A stretch of 64,000 bases of DNA from assembly GCA_033558025.1 (NCBI GenBank), contig JAUCEF010000010.1:1823001-1887000 (forward strand), written 5' to 3'. How positions within the stretch are numbered: the stretch's first letter is position 1; each line of letters starts with the position of its first letter. This document shows, piece after piece, positions 45,718 through 59,236 of this stretch. The notes beneath the pieces are model-generated. The model was not told the DNA's origin. It saw only the letters and a list, made by a program, of their open reading frames with translations, and made no database searches. Source of the DNA: Phytophthora sp. 'mugwort' (Eukaryota > Oomycota > Peronosporomycetes > Peronosporales > Peronosporaceae). Position numbers and translations under genes: made by a program.

Positions 45718-46180
45718 CAGCAGACGGACGTCCACCAAAACGAAGCGTGCCATTTATCCGCCGACGGTCATGCTGACGTCAGACCAGCTCCTGGGTCAAT
45801 AAATTCTTGAAACAGAACTGCACCGATTTCACAAACAATGAAAATGTCACGAACTTGCAAAATCCTCAAAACGAAGTACTCGCGTCATCGAGATAGCTCG
45901 CAAACGTAACATAAACTCAAGCCAAGCAGTGTCTTGACAGCAAGCACCTCCCAATTGTAGCAGTAGCGCCTTGTTCGACTCCCACAATTTCAATCAACTG
46001 AATTATTCCGCCCCACGATAACGAACAAAAAACGAGCTATTCTTCTATCATCGCCACTTCATCAGCTCTACCCTATTTCAGTCATCTCCAGCCATGACGC
46101 CAGAAAGCTTCGCAAAACCCGGACACCGTGTACTATACGAGCTATGCGCCAACATGGCATGGTTCGTTTACCTTCCAGAA

Positions 46181-46276
46181 GGTTTCGCTTGATTCAGATA
46201 ACTGAGAAACTGAGGTCGTCCACGTAGAAGGTTTCGCTTGGTTCAGATAACTGAGAAACTGAGGTCGTCCACGTAG
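46181..46276 (+). repeat. Tandem 48-bp repeat, two copies
   Basis: The unit beginning aggtttcgctt is repeated directly at 46181 and 46229 with one base change. It lies in the centre of the long inverted repeat. Confidence 0.9.
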
Positions 46277-46746
46277 AATTCACACCCGGCGCGGCTGCTT
46301 CCCATGCACCGTGAAGAACCTGGAGGAGGTCGCATAGGCCACAAAGCGTCCAGGCTCTGCATGGAGTTGCAGCTCGCGAACGCCATCCCACGGTGGAGCA
46401 TCCAACAGACAGCGCGAAATACTTGGCGGTCACTGGGCAGCAGCCTGCGTCTCTTCTCAGGCGGTGTACACACCTCGCCGTACGACCGCTGCATCTGTCG
46501 GTTGTTTGGGACGACCTAAAGGGATTATGCATCAAGTGCAATTTGTTTTGATTTTGGTTGGCGGACGAGGGTCAAATTTTGTCGATGCACAAACGATCTC
46601 TTCAAAATTGGTCACTGTTGTCCGTTTGACCGATCCGTAGTCGACCACATCGCGTCCTCGCGCCTCCCCTGCCCCACTGCTGCCGCAGCAATCACGAGCT
46701 CTTCTCGCTGACCTTGGTCTCCTGAATTGGTGCACCTCGTCTGATT

Positions 46747-47890
46747 TATCCAAGGCGGCTTAAGCGAGGTGAGTCACGGTGATGGATGTATAAAGAGGCG
46801 ATTCGGGCTGGGGACTGGGATGGTGGATACTGAGAATCGGAGCCAAGTGAAGAAGCGTTTGGGCCTGCAATTGAGGTGCCGATGCATCGTACGGAATCTG
46901 AGCCGACTGTCCTTTCGCTAGCACCATCTGTCGGCCAGCCGTCCCAACGAGTGGCGTCACTCGCCTGTCCTATTGGTTGTGAGCAACTGGCACCGCCTTC
47001 GCTTCGTCGAAATCGTTTCCGTAAGATCCGGTCGCTTTGTTGACCAAGTTGACGTCTTGAGACCGGACCTAGAAATTGTACTACATATTGGATGCAACTA
47101 CTGATCTCTAGACATCGCGTCAGCATTCTCGCTTATCAACTTCCAGGCGGTCAATCCTGACGGAGGATGCACAGCTACGAAGTTTCCTACGCCGAAGCAG
47201 CTAGTTTTCCGGCGGTGTAATGATCTACTGGTGGACATGTTTTCGCCTCTAGTTGTGGCGGCCGATTTATCGCACCTTAAAGAACATCAACTGACACGTG
47301 CGATACCATTAAGCTCAGCCTTTTTAGCAGTGGATTTGTTAAACGAATGTCCTGATGAGCCCATGGCTGTTCCAAAACTCGTGGCTATGTGGAATCAAAG
47401 TACTGGCCGCTGTCTGAGCCTGATGATACGTCGTTTTGTTTCTCAGTGAGGTACATTGACGTCATTTAGCTGTCTTCTACTCCTAAAGAGCCTGATGATG
47501 CTCCACAAAGGTGTTGGCATTGGAAATGACTGTCTCAAGCTTGTCCGAGGCGTCAGGACTCTATCACCAACTTCGTTGCTGTGATGTTCCTATCACCACC
47601 ATGTACAAGCAACACTACGCAGTCTCTGCAGCTCTTGCGACGTCGGACGACGACACTATCACGGCTGACTCCCCCGTCAAGTTTTACAGCATCGAGGCCA
47701 TCCCCTATATCTTTGACGATAGTTCATCCCACAAGTCACGATTTAGCACCAACATTTTGAAGACAGCAACAATCAAGATAGCGACTGCTTCCGGTTTGCG
47801 TACAAAAGCCCAATGTTCGTTTTCCTTGGGGCATTTTACTGATGAGTTGTAAACGGTATTTAATTCGTGAAATGCAGTCCGGCAGCACAG
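46747..47890 (-). repeat. Right arm of the long inverted repeat
   Basis: Reverse complement of the 44700-45717 arm, closest near the centre. It extends further, matching 49690-51300 in direct orientation. Confidence 0.65.
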
Positions 47891-48825
47891 CATTGAACTA
47901 AAGTTTTTCCGAAATTGTCAGAGTCGTGGTTGCTGCTCGGTGATGTCTTACGAAACATGGTTGTGTTTGTAAGGGAAAGTGTTTTTCCTATTTCTTGACT
48001 TTCGACGTGTACGAGTTCATAGGCGAGCTAACACCATTTGGCCGGCTAATTTCGGTTCGCTTACCCTGATATGAGCTGGGTTCTAGATCTCCTCGCGAGC
48101 TCTTCGAACTCTCTGGACCCATTGTGATGTAGAAGTGACAGGTAAACACATCGTGATCGTGCATTTTACCGTATGGTCTCTCGTAAATATGAGGCACAGA
48201 CGCCGGCGACCAGTAACTATTTCAGCGCATTTATCAATGATTTCCTGTTTAGCAGAACTGTACAGAGATGGAGGCCGAGGTTCGCGGTTTATATCCGTTG
48301 TTCTCGTTGTGATCCGCCGCGTGCGCTGGCTTTTCGCTCAGATGCGTTGGTCTACTACATGTGGAAGATTTTCGACTTGCTTAGGAGACATTTTATCTTC
48401 CGAACTCCCACCTTACACACATAAACATAAGATAATGGATCGTGGTCAGCATCGGATATCGGTCAAGGATAACCGATCTATGGAAAACTTACTATTTACT
48501 TCATGGAGTGCTCAATTAAAACATATCGTGGCAGCGGAGGAGTGCTAGTGATCTTTGCAATGAGCGATAAAGCGGTGTCCGACTGATAGCTGATTCGGGT
48601 TGGATTTCTCACAAAGACGCAATGCCAAACGCAGACACTGCGCAGTACACTCTGTGGCCTTGAGCGAAGCTCTTCTTGATACGATGAACGTCATTACTAT
48701 TCGCAGTGAGGACACACAGATAGCTCCAGAGAATTGTAAAGAACATCCAGTATGTTTGGGCACAATTGTTCCCACCAGTCCACAGTCGTTTAGTGACGGT
48801 AAATCCAAGCACTTGCTCATAGGAC
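47891..48825. other. Repeat junction region, no gene
   Basis: 48262-48660 is the uninterrupted relative of 42250-44420. Short open frames only. Confidence 0.35.
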
Positions 48826-51310
48826 AGAAACGAAGCGTGCCATCTATCCGCCGACGGTTATGCTGACGGCAGACCAGCTCCTGGGATCAATAGAATTCAT
48901 GATAACGAGGCGTGCGAGAACTACACCGATCCCACAACCAGTGGAAGTGTCAGGAAGTTGCAACTTCCTCAAAACGAAGTACTCGCCTCATCGAGATAAC
49001 TCGCAACCGTATCATAAATTCAAGCCAAACGGTTTCTTGACAACAAGCACGTTCCCCATTCCAGCAGCGCGCCAGCACGTAACCGAGATTACGCCTCGTG
49101 CGACTCCCACAATTTAAATTAACAAGACAATTTCACCCCACGATAACGCTCACGCAAACTGGCTCCACCCCCGTAACGGTCATCTCCACTTTGCAACCCC
49201 AACGTGGCATTGCAGAAAGTTCCTTGTCATTCTGGTATCAGAGAAGTTGCGGTAATGCACGCAGATCTCATACGGCGCGGCTGCTTCCCATGTATTGTGA
49301 AGAGCGTTTAAAAAGCTGCAGGTGATCGCATTCGGCCCCGCAAAGCGTCAGGGCTCGGGCTGCACCCCGCCCCGAGCTGGAGAATTTAACGAAGAGCGCG
49401 AAATACTCGACAGCCCGGCGGCGTGCTCTCTTGCCTGTATTGGACGACCAAAACGATTATATATCAAGTCGAACGGGGGCCAAATTTTATCGACGTACAA
49501 ACGATCTTATCAAAAATTGTTCACTTTTTATCGGAAGCGTCGGGCGTCCTCGTGCTCCCCTGCTTCTCTGCTGCCGCACTGACCACGAGCTCCTGTCGCC
49601 ACTACATCACCTACAGCACGGCATCCGGCACAGTGTGCCGGGCACACGTCTGTCTGCTCCATCCGAGAACAGCTCAACCTCGAGACGAGGCTCGGAGCTG
49701 GAGTTAAATGAGGTGATTCGAGCTGGGGACTAGGATGTGGATTACTGAGAATTAGAGTCAAGCGAAGAAGCGCCTGAAGCTGCAATGAGACGCCAGTGCA
49801 TCGCACGGAACCTGAACGGGCTCCCTTCGCAGCTACCCACTTTTGGCCTGCCGTCCCAACGAGTGGAGGCATCCATGCAACTGGCACTACCTTCGCACCG
49901 TCGAAATAATTTTCCGTATGCTTCGACCACTTTAGTGTAGAAGGTGTCTAGCCCGACCCAGATATTACAGTACACATTGGACGCAGCAGCTTCGCAAGCT
50001 CTATCTAGGAGTAAACATCGCGTCAGCATTCTCGCTTATTAACTTTCGGGCGAATAATTTCTGACGGAACTGCACAGTTACGAGGTACTATGCTGAAGAA
50101 GCTTGTTCTCTGCTGGTTTTCTGATCTATTGGTGGATGGGACTTTGCCGCAGTCGATTTGCCAACAGTAACTGATACGTGCAATGCGAGTAAGTCCGGGT
50201 TTTTAGCTGTGGATTGTTTAACGAAGCGTACAGACTTGTTAGTATCTCACGACAACAACAACAATTGCGTTAAGAAGGGCTGTAGCCTCGTTTGAGGCCC
50301 CTGGGTATTCCAGAGCGCGCTATTATGTGGAATCAAAGTATCGGTTTGCAATATGAGCCTTTATCGGTGCCGCTATATGAAAAACAAACTGATGGCATCG
50401 GAAATGACGATCTCAAGCTTGTTCGAGGCGCCAGAATCTCCTTCAGCAACTTTGGCTCTGCTGTATTCCCTCACGTCGAGACCACTAACAAGTAACAACA
50501 ACATTACGTCGTCTGTGCGACGACCCATCGCGATTTTAACTTACGTCAATGTTTTTACAATATTGAGACCCAACACATAACGATGCCTTTGTCACACAAG
50601 TCATGAATTAGAAGCTACGTATGGAGGGCAGGCAGCAAAAATCGAGATATCGCCACAGGACGCAAACATTCTACAAAACTTCGGGATTTTTCTGGTGTCT
50701 GCGGCGGTCCCGCTTGTCTTGTTATCCGCGACGTGGTACGGAGCAGTAGAGCCGTCAGTACGTGACTTTGCTACGCATGCTCACGAGAATTGGCATGCTT
50801 CTGGAAAGTTCGCTGATCGAACGTTCTGCATCTGGGGGTGAAACTTCAAGCACCTGTTTACCTCATTTTCAAGCGCTGTTGTTTGTAGCAATTATTGGTA
50901 TTGTCGGGTGGTGGACAATTAAAAATGGCATGTCGTTTCAACGCCGGAAAGTCGCTAGAATTCTCTACTTGAATTGACATTTGAAAACGTTAAAACCTCA
51001 TATCGTATCGATATTGTTCACCGAGTTTGAGATGGAAGGTCCGTGCACGTAAAATATTTCATGGTGGACAATCAACACCATTTGTGAAAACTGTATGTAA
51101 TGTTTAATTTTGAAATTCATTCGGGATTTGTTGGATTTCCGGCGGCACAGCATTAAATTCAAGTTGCTCTAGGAGGGCATTCTGAGATTCACGCTTGCTG
51201 CGCTTTGATGTTTTTGCGAAACGTTGTTGTTGGTTTAGTAGGGTTTACGTGTCTCGTGCCTGGATTTTCGACGTCAGTGGGTTCATTCGCAAAATAGTTA
51301 CAGTTTTTGC
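48826..51310. repeat. Partial second copy of the inverted-repeat element
   Basis: 48826-49330 matches the centre 45730-46330 and 49690-51300 matches the right arm (46747 to about 48000) in the same orientation. No left arm accompanies it. Divergence is visibly higher than between the arms of the first copy. Confidence 0.55.
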
Positions 51311-51897
51311 TAATTGCAAGTTTCTGCGCAACCAGCCGCCAGGCGAGACCGACTCGTTGTCACACCCGCGATCGTGAATACACTCCATGATTTTCACGAT
51401 GTTGACAACATTGGTCTCGACAATATTTTCCTCGAATCTGAGATGGTCGATTGGTTTGACTTGTCGGTCGGGGCTTTGTACTTTTCGCCAGACATAAATT
51501 GGTCGCCACCGCCCGATTCCTTCTCTGAATGACAGCATCCATTGCTAGTGTTGACCGTCCCAAAGAGCGGTCCGAACAGACATACTTTTCATTAAGAAGC
51601 GTATATCACCTTTCTCGACGCAGCTCTATCGTATTTAGAGCCCCGATAAATATAATCGCCCGTACCGTATGACTACCAAGTTGATGTTGTAATTCATGAT
51701 TCATCTCGAAGGTACAGAAAAATGCATATGAACCTTGTCATAGCTTTAGCTTGACTTGACGATGAAAAAAATAGGGAATCTACAAAACGATGGACGTTCT
51801 GCATATTTGTGACGGGTATATTTGATTGCAAAAGAGGACAAAATTCGAGACATTTCCGACCACCATATAATGGCTATCGACAAACCAACACCCAAAA
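51311..51897. other. Intergenic, nothing recognised
   Basis: Short frames only. 51815-51897 is the diverged downstream flank of host gene copy 2, homologous to 13890-13963. Confidence 0.35.
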
Positions 51898-54547
51898 TTA
51901 AGACTGCGGTGCCGATTGGCCAATGTACGTCGCGGCAACCTCCAGCACCGGTGTCCACTTGAGTTCTGACACACCACTTCGGACGCAATGTGACGTCGAG
52001 TTGGGAGACGCAGAAACCTCTGCAAAGACCGACAAGCACTCCCCACCCTCCTCTCCGGTGTCCTCCAGAGCTACGCGAAGGCGAATTGTGTGAAAGTTAA
52101 CCGAAGGACGTATCAACGTCAACGACATAGTGGTCAAGTCGAGCTGGTCTGTCGCCACAGGCTCAGAGGGTAAGTCAAACAGAACCAGATCCACTGACGC
52201 ACCGTCGGCCGAGACTCGACCCTCGTACGAGTTCACGCCCCAGCAATCTCCATACAGTGCTGCGAAAGCCGTCGTCGACAAGCCACTCGGTAACGAATTG
52301 AATGCGTGTACTTGGCCGTCCAGACTCAGCTTCATATTCGACTGGGGCAATGTTGACTCAGCCAAAGCCGACGCAACAGTGAATAGTGAGCATTCCAGCT
52401 TTACGTCGATGCTAGCAAACAAGCAGAGCATCAGCACGACAACCAGCAACGACGGGTTCGTTTTGGTCGCGTTGTGTGTCATATCCGTGTCAGTAGTAAG
52501 TGGAGTAATGAAGACCGACGTCGGTACGAGGAACCAGCGGCGACCCCAGCGAACTGCTGACTTTCTTGGATCGATATGGCCGGTAAAACTGTCTCTAATT
52601 GGCAGCGTCTGCTCCAATGAAATAGTGTCGTGCGTCTGCCGTTGCTGAGCAACAAACGCATGAAAGACGTCCTGTACTGCCACAACTAGTGTGTTGTCTT
52701 TGCGAAGCAGTAGCGCTGAGGCATATCCACGTAATGCTCGGTACTTTGGCTCCGCGTAGACCAACGATAGGACCTCATCCACGAGTGCTGCAATCGAGAC
52801 GGGGCCATCTGTACGACCATCTCGGAACTCCTCACTGAAGCTCGCGTTGTTCATGTTTCGTACATTAAGCAACTGTGAAAGCTCATCGGAAAGATCGGCC
52901 ACGAGATCACAAAACTGCTTGCAAGACCAACTTCGAGAAGAAATACTCGACCGTGTGCCAGAACCCAGGGGATGGCTAGATACTGAAGTCTTAGTGGCTG
53001 ATAACAACATCTGCTGCACCCGAGGCGAAGAAAACGCGTTCAGCAGCAGATCCGCACACGACCGCAGCACCATTTGCTCACGTAGAGGATCCGTGACCGC
53101 CGCGATGGGGTTAAGATTCGGTGGACCAGTCAAAAAGTTTTTCAACGAATACGCCGACGCGACATCTACCACCAGCGCACGCGCAATCGCATCCGCTGCA
53201 GGATCCCTGATTGGGTTTGTCCTGTTTATCGGTGTGACCTTGGCCAGCCATTGGCGCTGGATGTGGAAATCCATCGGCACAAAGTGGAACGCGAACGCGT
53301 CCAGCGGCACGAATCGCATGAAGAGTTGTAACAATAGCAGTGGCTGGAGTTTCTCGATTGTGGTTTGATGCGGATTATGGGAGGGTATCAACATCGGCTC
53401 GCAGCATATGGGACACCCGAATGGTCCTTGCGTAGATGGCAAACCCAGTGGTAGTGCTGTTGAGGTTGAATTGGGTCCAGCCGTCGTTATTGATTGTACA
53501 GCGCTCGTCGCTCCACCAGACTTCCATCCGCCAATGGTTTTCAGACCTGTGCTTGTTGATTGTAACCTTGGGACTGTTGCTTCATCATGCAAAGTAGTCA
53601 CACGTTCGACAGTAAACACATCATCGATCGACGCTAAGTCATACCCCGAGGGCGTCACTGTGTCTGCTACTGATACTGCGGCCTCCTCTGCTTCATGTAC
53701 AGTTCTGGTAGCTGCACTTGGCATTGCTGCTAGATCCACTCTATGATCTCGTTGCGCGCGACGTACGTCAGTCTGCCGGCGGTACGATATCATGGTAAAC
53801 GAAGGTGAAGCATGGCGAAAAACTACCGTTGCTACCCGCGCCACGGGCATAAAGCGACCGCTGTTCTGATTACTGATGGATTCTCTTAGCACAGGGTCGA
53901 GAAGAAATACATATAGAGCGAGCACGTGCTTCATCTCTCGCTGTGCTTTGGTGGAACCGCTCTCGTAGCCATAATACCATTGTGGACTACGGTGATTGTT
54001 CAGCACGTACAAAATAGTGTTCTACAGCAGCGTTGGTAGAATCAAAACCGAAGCCCCCAATAAATTATTGGCAATAATCAAACCACAAGAGCAACGCAAT
54101 AACATATTCCACCACATATCAGTCAGTAAATCATTAAGGACAAACTTCAGAGTCATTTCTAACATTTGAGCAAGATATACAAGACAAAAGTTCACAGAAA
54201 ATACAAGACAATTGTCCACCCACCTCTGGAAACTGCTGCTCAATCATATTTCCCGTCTTCTTCGCATGCATCCAGTCGCCGCCTGCTGAGGTCCCTGCCA
54301 AAGGTTGAAGTGCACTCGAGGGCAGTGCCACGATGGAGTCCGTCGGCAACGCCGGGACCACGTGGCCCGCCCCGGACAGCGCCACTTCAGCCGCGGACTC
54401 GAAGCGCGCACACACGACAACGTCCTTATTCTGGCTCGCTGCAGTAGCGTCGTCAGCGGACGCGAAGGTGACGAGTGCGTGCAACGAGCAGCCGCAGTAG
54501 CTGCGCGGGACGTGGTCTGGACAGCAGTGCGGGAAGCACCGCAGCAG
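51898..54547 (-). CDS. Unknown host protein, copy 2 (two exons seen)
   Basis: Same structure as 13964-16558: exon 54547-54224 after a tttctctgtgtag acceptor, donor ccagag|GTGGGT, intron 54223-54022 (202 nt, ending gctgctgtag), large exon 54021-51898 ending TAA. The frame is kept at the join (FPE|NTIL). The large exon is open for about 700 codons. The C-terminal 340 residues differ from copy 1 at only a few positions until the last 40, while the N-terminal 350 residues are about 80% identical. The Cys/His-rich start and the CPICCEP pair are conserved. Both copies staying open argues for function at least until recently. Domain unknown. Confidence 0.65.
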
Positions 54548-55899
54548 CTACACAGAGAAATACACCAGTTGGTCACCGTGCGGACTATCAGAGATTGTTA
54601 AGAGATTACGCTCTACCTTATAGCTTCTTTTCTGGTTGCTTCTGTTAAGCGCGGAGTCGAAAAGAGGATTTTAGGAGATATGGTGCCGTTAGTCAGTTTG
54701 CCTACGCAACGTCTCTTAGCCAAAGGTAGAACGCACCGGACGTAGGATGAGTTGAAGAGTTCATGCTGGTCATTCCGACATCCCAGACACAGGAAGCGAC
54801 AGCTCACCACGTGCACGCAGGACGTCATGACGGCGCGTCTCGCTAAATGTCGAAAGTGTCCAAGTGTCACTTAATATTTTAACCGAGCGGGTGGACCTCG
54901 GGTGATACCTTAACGTGGACCATACAAGTTAAGACATATTAAACTTGTTTTTTGTATGGGCCGCTACAAATTTCAAGTCAACAAGGGGTACGTTGGGTAC
55001 CCATTACCTCCCGAAAAGTACCACGATGATGCATATAGGGGAAGTCAGTATCAGCACTACCATCTGACATCGTACCAAACGCCTAGATGTTTAAATAAAT
55101 AGACCGCGTAGTGAGCACTCTATTCGAATAGAGCGTCTAGGCGTTGTATTAGTGTGAAACAGCGGAAGTTTGAAGAAGGAGGAAGCACGTAAATATTAAT
55201 TTTACGTTTCGCTGACGTGTTAGCAACGTCAACGTGTAGAGCGGGCTAATGTGAGCAAGGCAAATCGATTGAGTGACACCAGAGACACTGTACATGTACG
55301 TCGAAGCCACATTACAGTTCTCGCCGGGTGTTTTCATCTCGATTTGCAGCTATGCAGTCTTGAAGCAACAACCCCAGCTGACAAAAGTTTGACTTGCCGT
55401 TTTTGATAGATGCTATGTGTTCTCCATCGAGGATCCCATCTAGATCATCAAGTTCAAGCAGTACGCCGTCAACAGCGTAATGTAGTCTAGAATTGAGTTC
55501 GCGACACTGACGCGAAAACAGCACAGTAGGCTTTAGTTTATCTGTCCCGGAAAATACCAAGACGGGGGGCTAATGCACAGCTCTGCACGGTCGTCATCTT
55601 CATCAATTAAAGATTCGTTTTGTTATGACATTCATCCAGCCAATACTCGAACTCAGGAGCTCACATAATGGTGGGTGGAGACCTGCACATCGAATGCCTG
55701 ATGGGCAACCAGTCCGGACAATCGGAAGTCCTTGTTTGTCTATTCTCTGCGTCTCGAGATTTAATCCATTCGGGTACCCTTCGCGAAACCATTTTGTAGT
55801 GAGGGACTTATAAGCTGCCATGTTTTGTTGCAGCTTTGGGTGTTAGAGCCTCGCAAATATAATTATCACTGTAGAAATCTTAGAAACTTGTGCTCACGC
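54548..55899. other. Upstream of host gene copy 2; small hairpins, no gene
   Basis: 54600-54860 is homologous to 16600-16870 and may hold a Cys-rich 5' exon (ATG near 54829). ccatacaa...ttgtatgg forms a 40-nt hairpin at about 54921-54960. acgcctag...ctaggcgt (about 55079-55146) encloses the palindrome ctctattcgaatagag (55118-55133). Minus ORFs at 55312-55560 and 55603-55821 show no motif. Confidence 0.4.
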
Positions 55900-56827
55900 C
55901 ACATCAAGAGGCTGGAGGAGATTCGTCAGGATAGGTGGGCCAACAGCACGAAAATGTTGTAGCGTCGAAAGATACCCTTGTTAAACAAGCTGATGTGGCA
56001 TCCGTACGAATCGATGATGCACAGTACGGGTTTCCACTAAAAGCGTGTCTCAAAACGACCGCATATAACCGGTTCAGCATGCTTCAAAAAGATTTTGTTC
56101 GTTTCACATACCAGTCGGATTTACGTCTATCATGATCTCTTTCTCGAGACCTCCAAGGACTGGCTTGTTGTTTTTACTTTGAAAATAGAACGTGACTATT
56201 TAGCTCTCCATCGGCAGTGATGGAACACGTGGCTGTGAAGCGTTTATGACTGCCCCCCCTTTCCGTAAAATAACCTCTCGGCAGTCGCTTGTAGCAATCG
56301 TTGATTTGCGTTCTGTTTCGAAGTATAGTGTAACCCGGTTGATAGTGATGATGTTGGATGGCACCGTTTAATGCTCCTCAAGCAACCGCTGCGCCTTCTG
56401 AATGAGTTCCAGGCTCACAGCCTTCGCATCTTCTGGAAGGGTTCTGTGGTAGTCTGCCGTGTCGAAGCGAGGTTTTACCGCTTCTTGAATTTTTTCAGCC
56501 AGCTTGACGATGCGTGAACGCTTTCGTACTGCGAAGGTCCGACCGACGCAATGCCACGACTAAAATTCACGGATTGCAATTCGATAAACTTGTCTTGGAC
56601 TCGCAAACCTTTTTCCTGATCACAATCCATGTATGCAGTTGCTGCTCCAGGTCCTGGTATGGAAGCTTACGGCTAGCCTTCGGAAACCTACGCATTATGC
56701 GTGTTGCTAGGTTGGGGTCCGTTGCAGCAGCCTGCAGCTCTGATTCCTTCTTGTGACAATCCCTGACAACGGAGGTCGACGGCAGCTTGAACGTCTTGGC
56801 TAGAGCATGAAAACCGTAGCCTGGCAC
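55900..56827 (-). pseudogene. Third Tigger/pogo-like transposase, heavily degraded
   Basis: 56827-56567 has an HTH-like GYGFHALAKTFKLPSTSVVR and a LEQQLHTWIVIRKK CENP-B-type segment. Downstream fragments in several frames include [14 protein letters not shown] near 56030-56000 (second Asp block). No intact core. Confidence 0.55.
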
Positions 56828-59236
56828 ATTCAGTTTGCATCCATTAAAAACAAAGCGCTTGAAGTCGAGGATATAGCTGTTTCGTTTCTTAGGTGATATG
56901 GTCGGCTAAAGCAACTATTTGAGGAATGGGTGCAATAAGTACTCTACGCCTCTACAGTAACAAGTGGTTGACAGAACGCGAACGTGGGGAGGCTTACTGC
57001 CACTGAAACCCGGTAGGAGGGTTGGTGCCGGTGGACTCAATAATATATGCGAAAGACACGATCTGTTCCGGTGGGCGTTCTATCGAGCTGTGTGCTCTAA
57101 TTCAGAAATGGTTTTGTTGCTCTGCCTGAAATAAGGCCTAGATATCTGGTACGAGGTAAGACGGTAGTTCGTTCCCACGTAGAACCTATACATTTTGACA
57201 GGCGATAAACTGTTGCTCACTTTCAGAATCGCTGGCTGCCACGCAGAACTCCACGATCCAAGCTCAGTGGCGGAGCTGAAAAAAATGGACGGACCTCGAG
57301 GCGATCAACAGGCCAGCTAGGCGACTTCACGAACCTCTAGCTAAGTAAGACGAAGAAGGGCATCCGTGGCGGGGACTGCTTCGAATTTAGAACTAGCTGA
57401 TGCGTTACCTCGACGAAATCGGCCTTGGTTAGTGCATCTACATGGTGGGTTATATGACTGTTGCTGGCCCATTATTGCTTCGGCTAAATGTTCAGTAGAT
57501 ACAGCGTGGTGGAGATGAACAACAATTGCGACAGTCAGGAATCCAAAGCAAAGCGTCCGCCATAACGAGGTTGAAGCCAGCTACCAAGAAGTAGGCAGCC
57601 AAGTTAACGGGTAAGCCGGTGGAGGACGCCTCGGAGCACCGCAGTGACAGACCCAATGCGTCGTCATTCGGAGGTGAAGATGTGTCTTCACCAGACACGC
57701 GGTATTTGCGCCGCCTCAGAAGTTGGTCTGGCCATCGGTCAGACTTCCCCTGCACCAAAGAATAGCAATACAGGATTGCAGATAGCAAACATGACTTACA
57801 TGAAGACGGTGCAGGCGGCCAGACATGAAGGATGACACACAGACACAGACGCGGAACTACAATTGATGTATAGATGGATTTATTCATAGAAGGGGTTTCA
57901 GCTAAACCGAATGCTAGTTTTGCAATTTCCAGCGTAGTGTTTTTGGAGTCCGAAAGACAGTGGGAGCGGCTATATGAGTCAGTACACGTTCCAAAAGGCT
58001 GCGCAACACATACCAAAAGGAAGATGCCGGACGGACGGGAAAGTACAATTGACATATAGATTGATATAATGCGAACGTCTATCTAAGTTCACGCCTCCCG
58101 ATTTATATCCTTTACAGTTCCATACAGCTGAATCAGTGGGAGGGCCACTAACTCCTGCATACTACTTCAAGGCAAAAATAGAATGCAATATTGTATATCT
58201 ATCTCATCTTTATAGCGCCCGCTGTCGATTACCTCCCTCTGAAGTGGGTCGGCTATCTGCGGCTGTTACGAGTACGGTCTTCGTTGGGATAGTTTGAAGT
58301 TAGGAACGCCTAGTAGTGAAAGCAGAATACTTAGAAGAATTAGGTTCCCTCTTGGTTCGTTGAATCTGTCGTCGGTCCTGCAGGGAAAGTTTAGACTGAG
58401 AGCTAGTCTACGCGAACTACAGGTCCTAGCTTCGCTCTTATGTAGGACGCCGAGCTTAGACCTTCCACTTGGACCACTCACCTGCTCTCCGCCTACGGCA
58501 TACAACTTACGAACCGTACCCACCTACTCGTGCGTAGAGCCGTATCGCCCCGCCCACTCCATTGAGCGAATGGTTATCTCCGGCAGCTAGGTCGGCCCTC
58601 ATCGTTACCAAGGGCACGCCAGATTCCGAGTGCCGTCTAGGCAGGGCCCATCGCAGGGAGAACCGAAGGAATAACTGTCACGCCTGGCGGATAGTTCTAT
58701 ATGCAGCCAATCCTTCGGCTAGCATGATGAGGCCCTTCGGTCGAGATGCTTGTACCGAAACATCACCCTGTCCCATTGACGGAACCCCTGGAGTGTAGTC
58801 TGCCCACCCGGACTCGGTACATTCTCCCCGACTTGTTGTATGCTGTCAACGGTGTATCTCCGGAAGTGGGGCAGGTTTTTGTAGCATCTCTTGCCCGAGG
58901 GAGTGGGAGGCATTGGGTTGGTATTCACCACCGACTTCCAGAATCGTGCTTCAATTAGTACCCTATTGAAAGTAATGCTGATCTTCCGCATCACCGGACC
59001 GAAGCTGGAGCAAACAAGCAGCTTCGGCGCGGGGACGACGAGAAACGTTCCGTTTGGCACATTCGATAGCGTTCTTCAAAACCGAGGTAAGGGCCTCCTC
59101 CTCCAGTTTGCCATGCACTCCAGTTTGCGATCAACATTTCCCAGGCGCCACATATGCGTGAACAGCCCGACCCAGAAAGCGCCAGTGGTGAGGTACACGT
59201 CATAGGATGTCCACTCGAAGCCTACATTTTAACCCA
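56828..59236. other. No supported gene
   Basis: The longest frame (57492-58055, minus, 187 codons) is Cys/Ser-rich, with no recognisable domain and no flanking signals. 58719-59060 (minus) is a second anonymous frame. Nothing here is annotated as a gene. Confidence 0.3.

Noticed and set aside
57492..58055. 187-codon minus-strand ORF as a gene
   Set aside because: No domain, no neighbouring signals, Cys/Ser-rich composition typical of a chance frame, and no second copy to support it.
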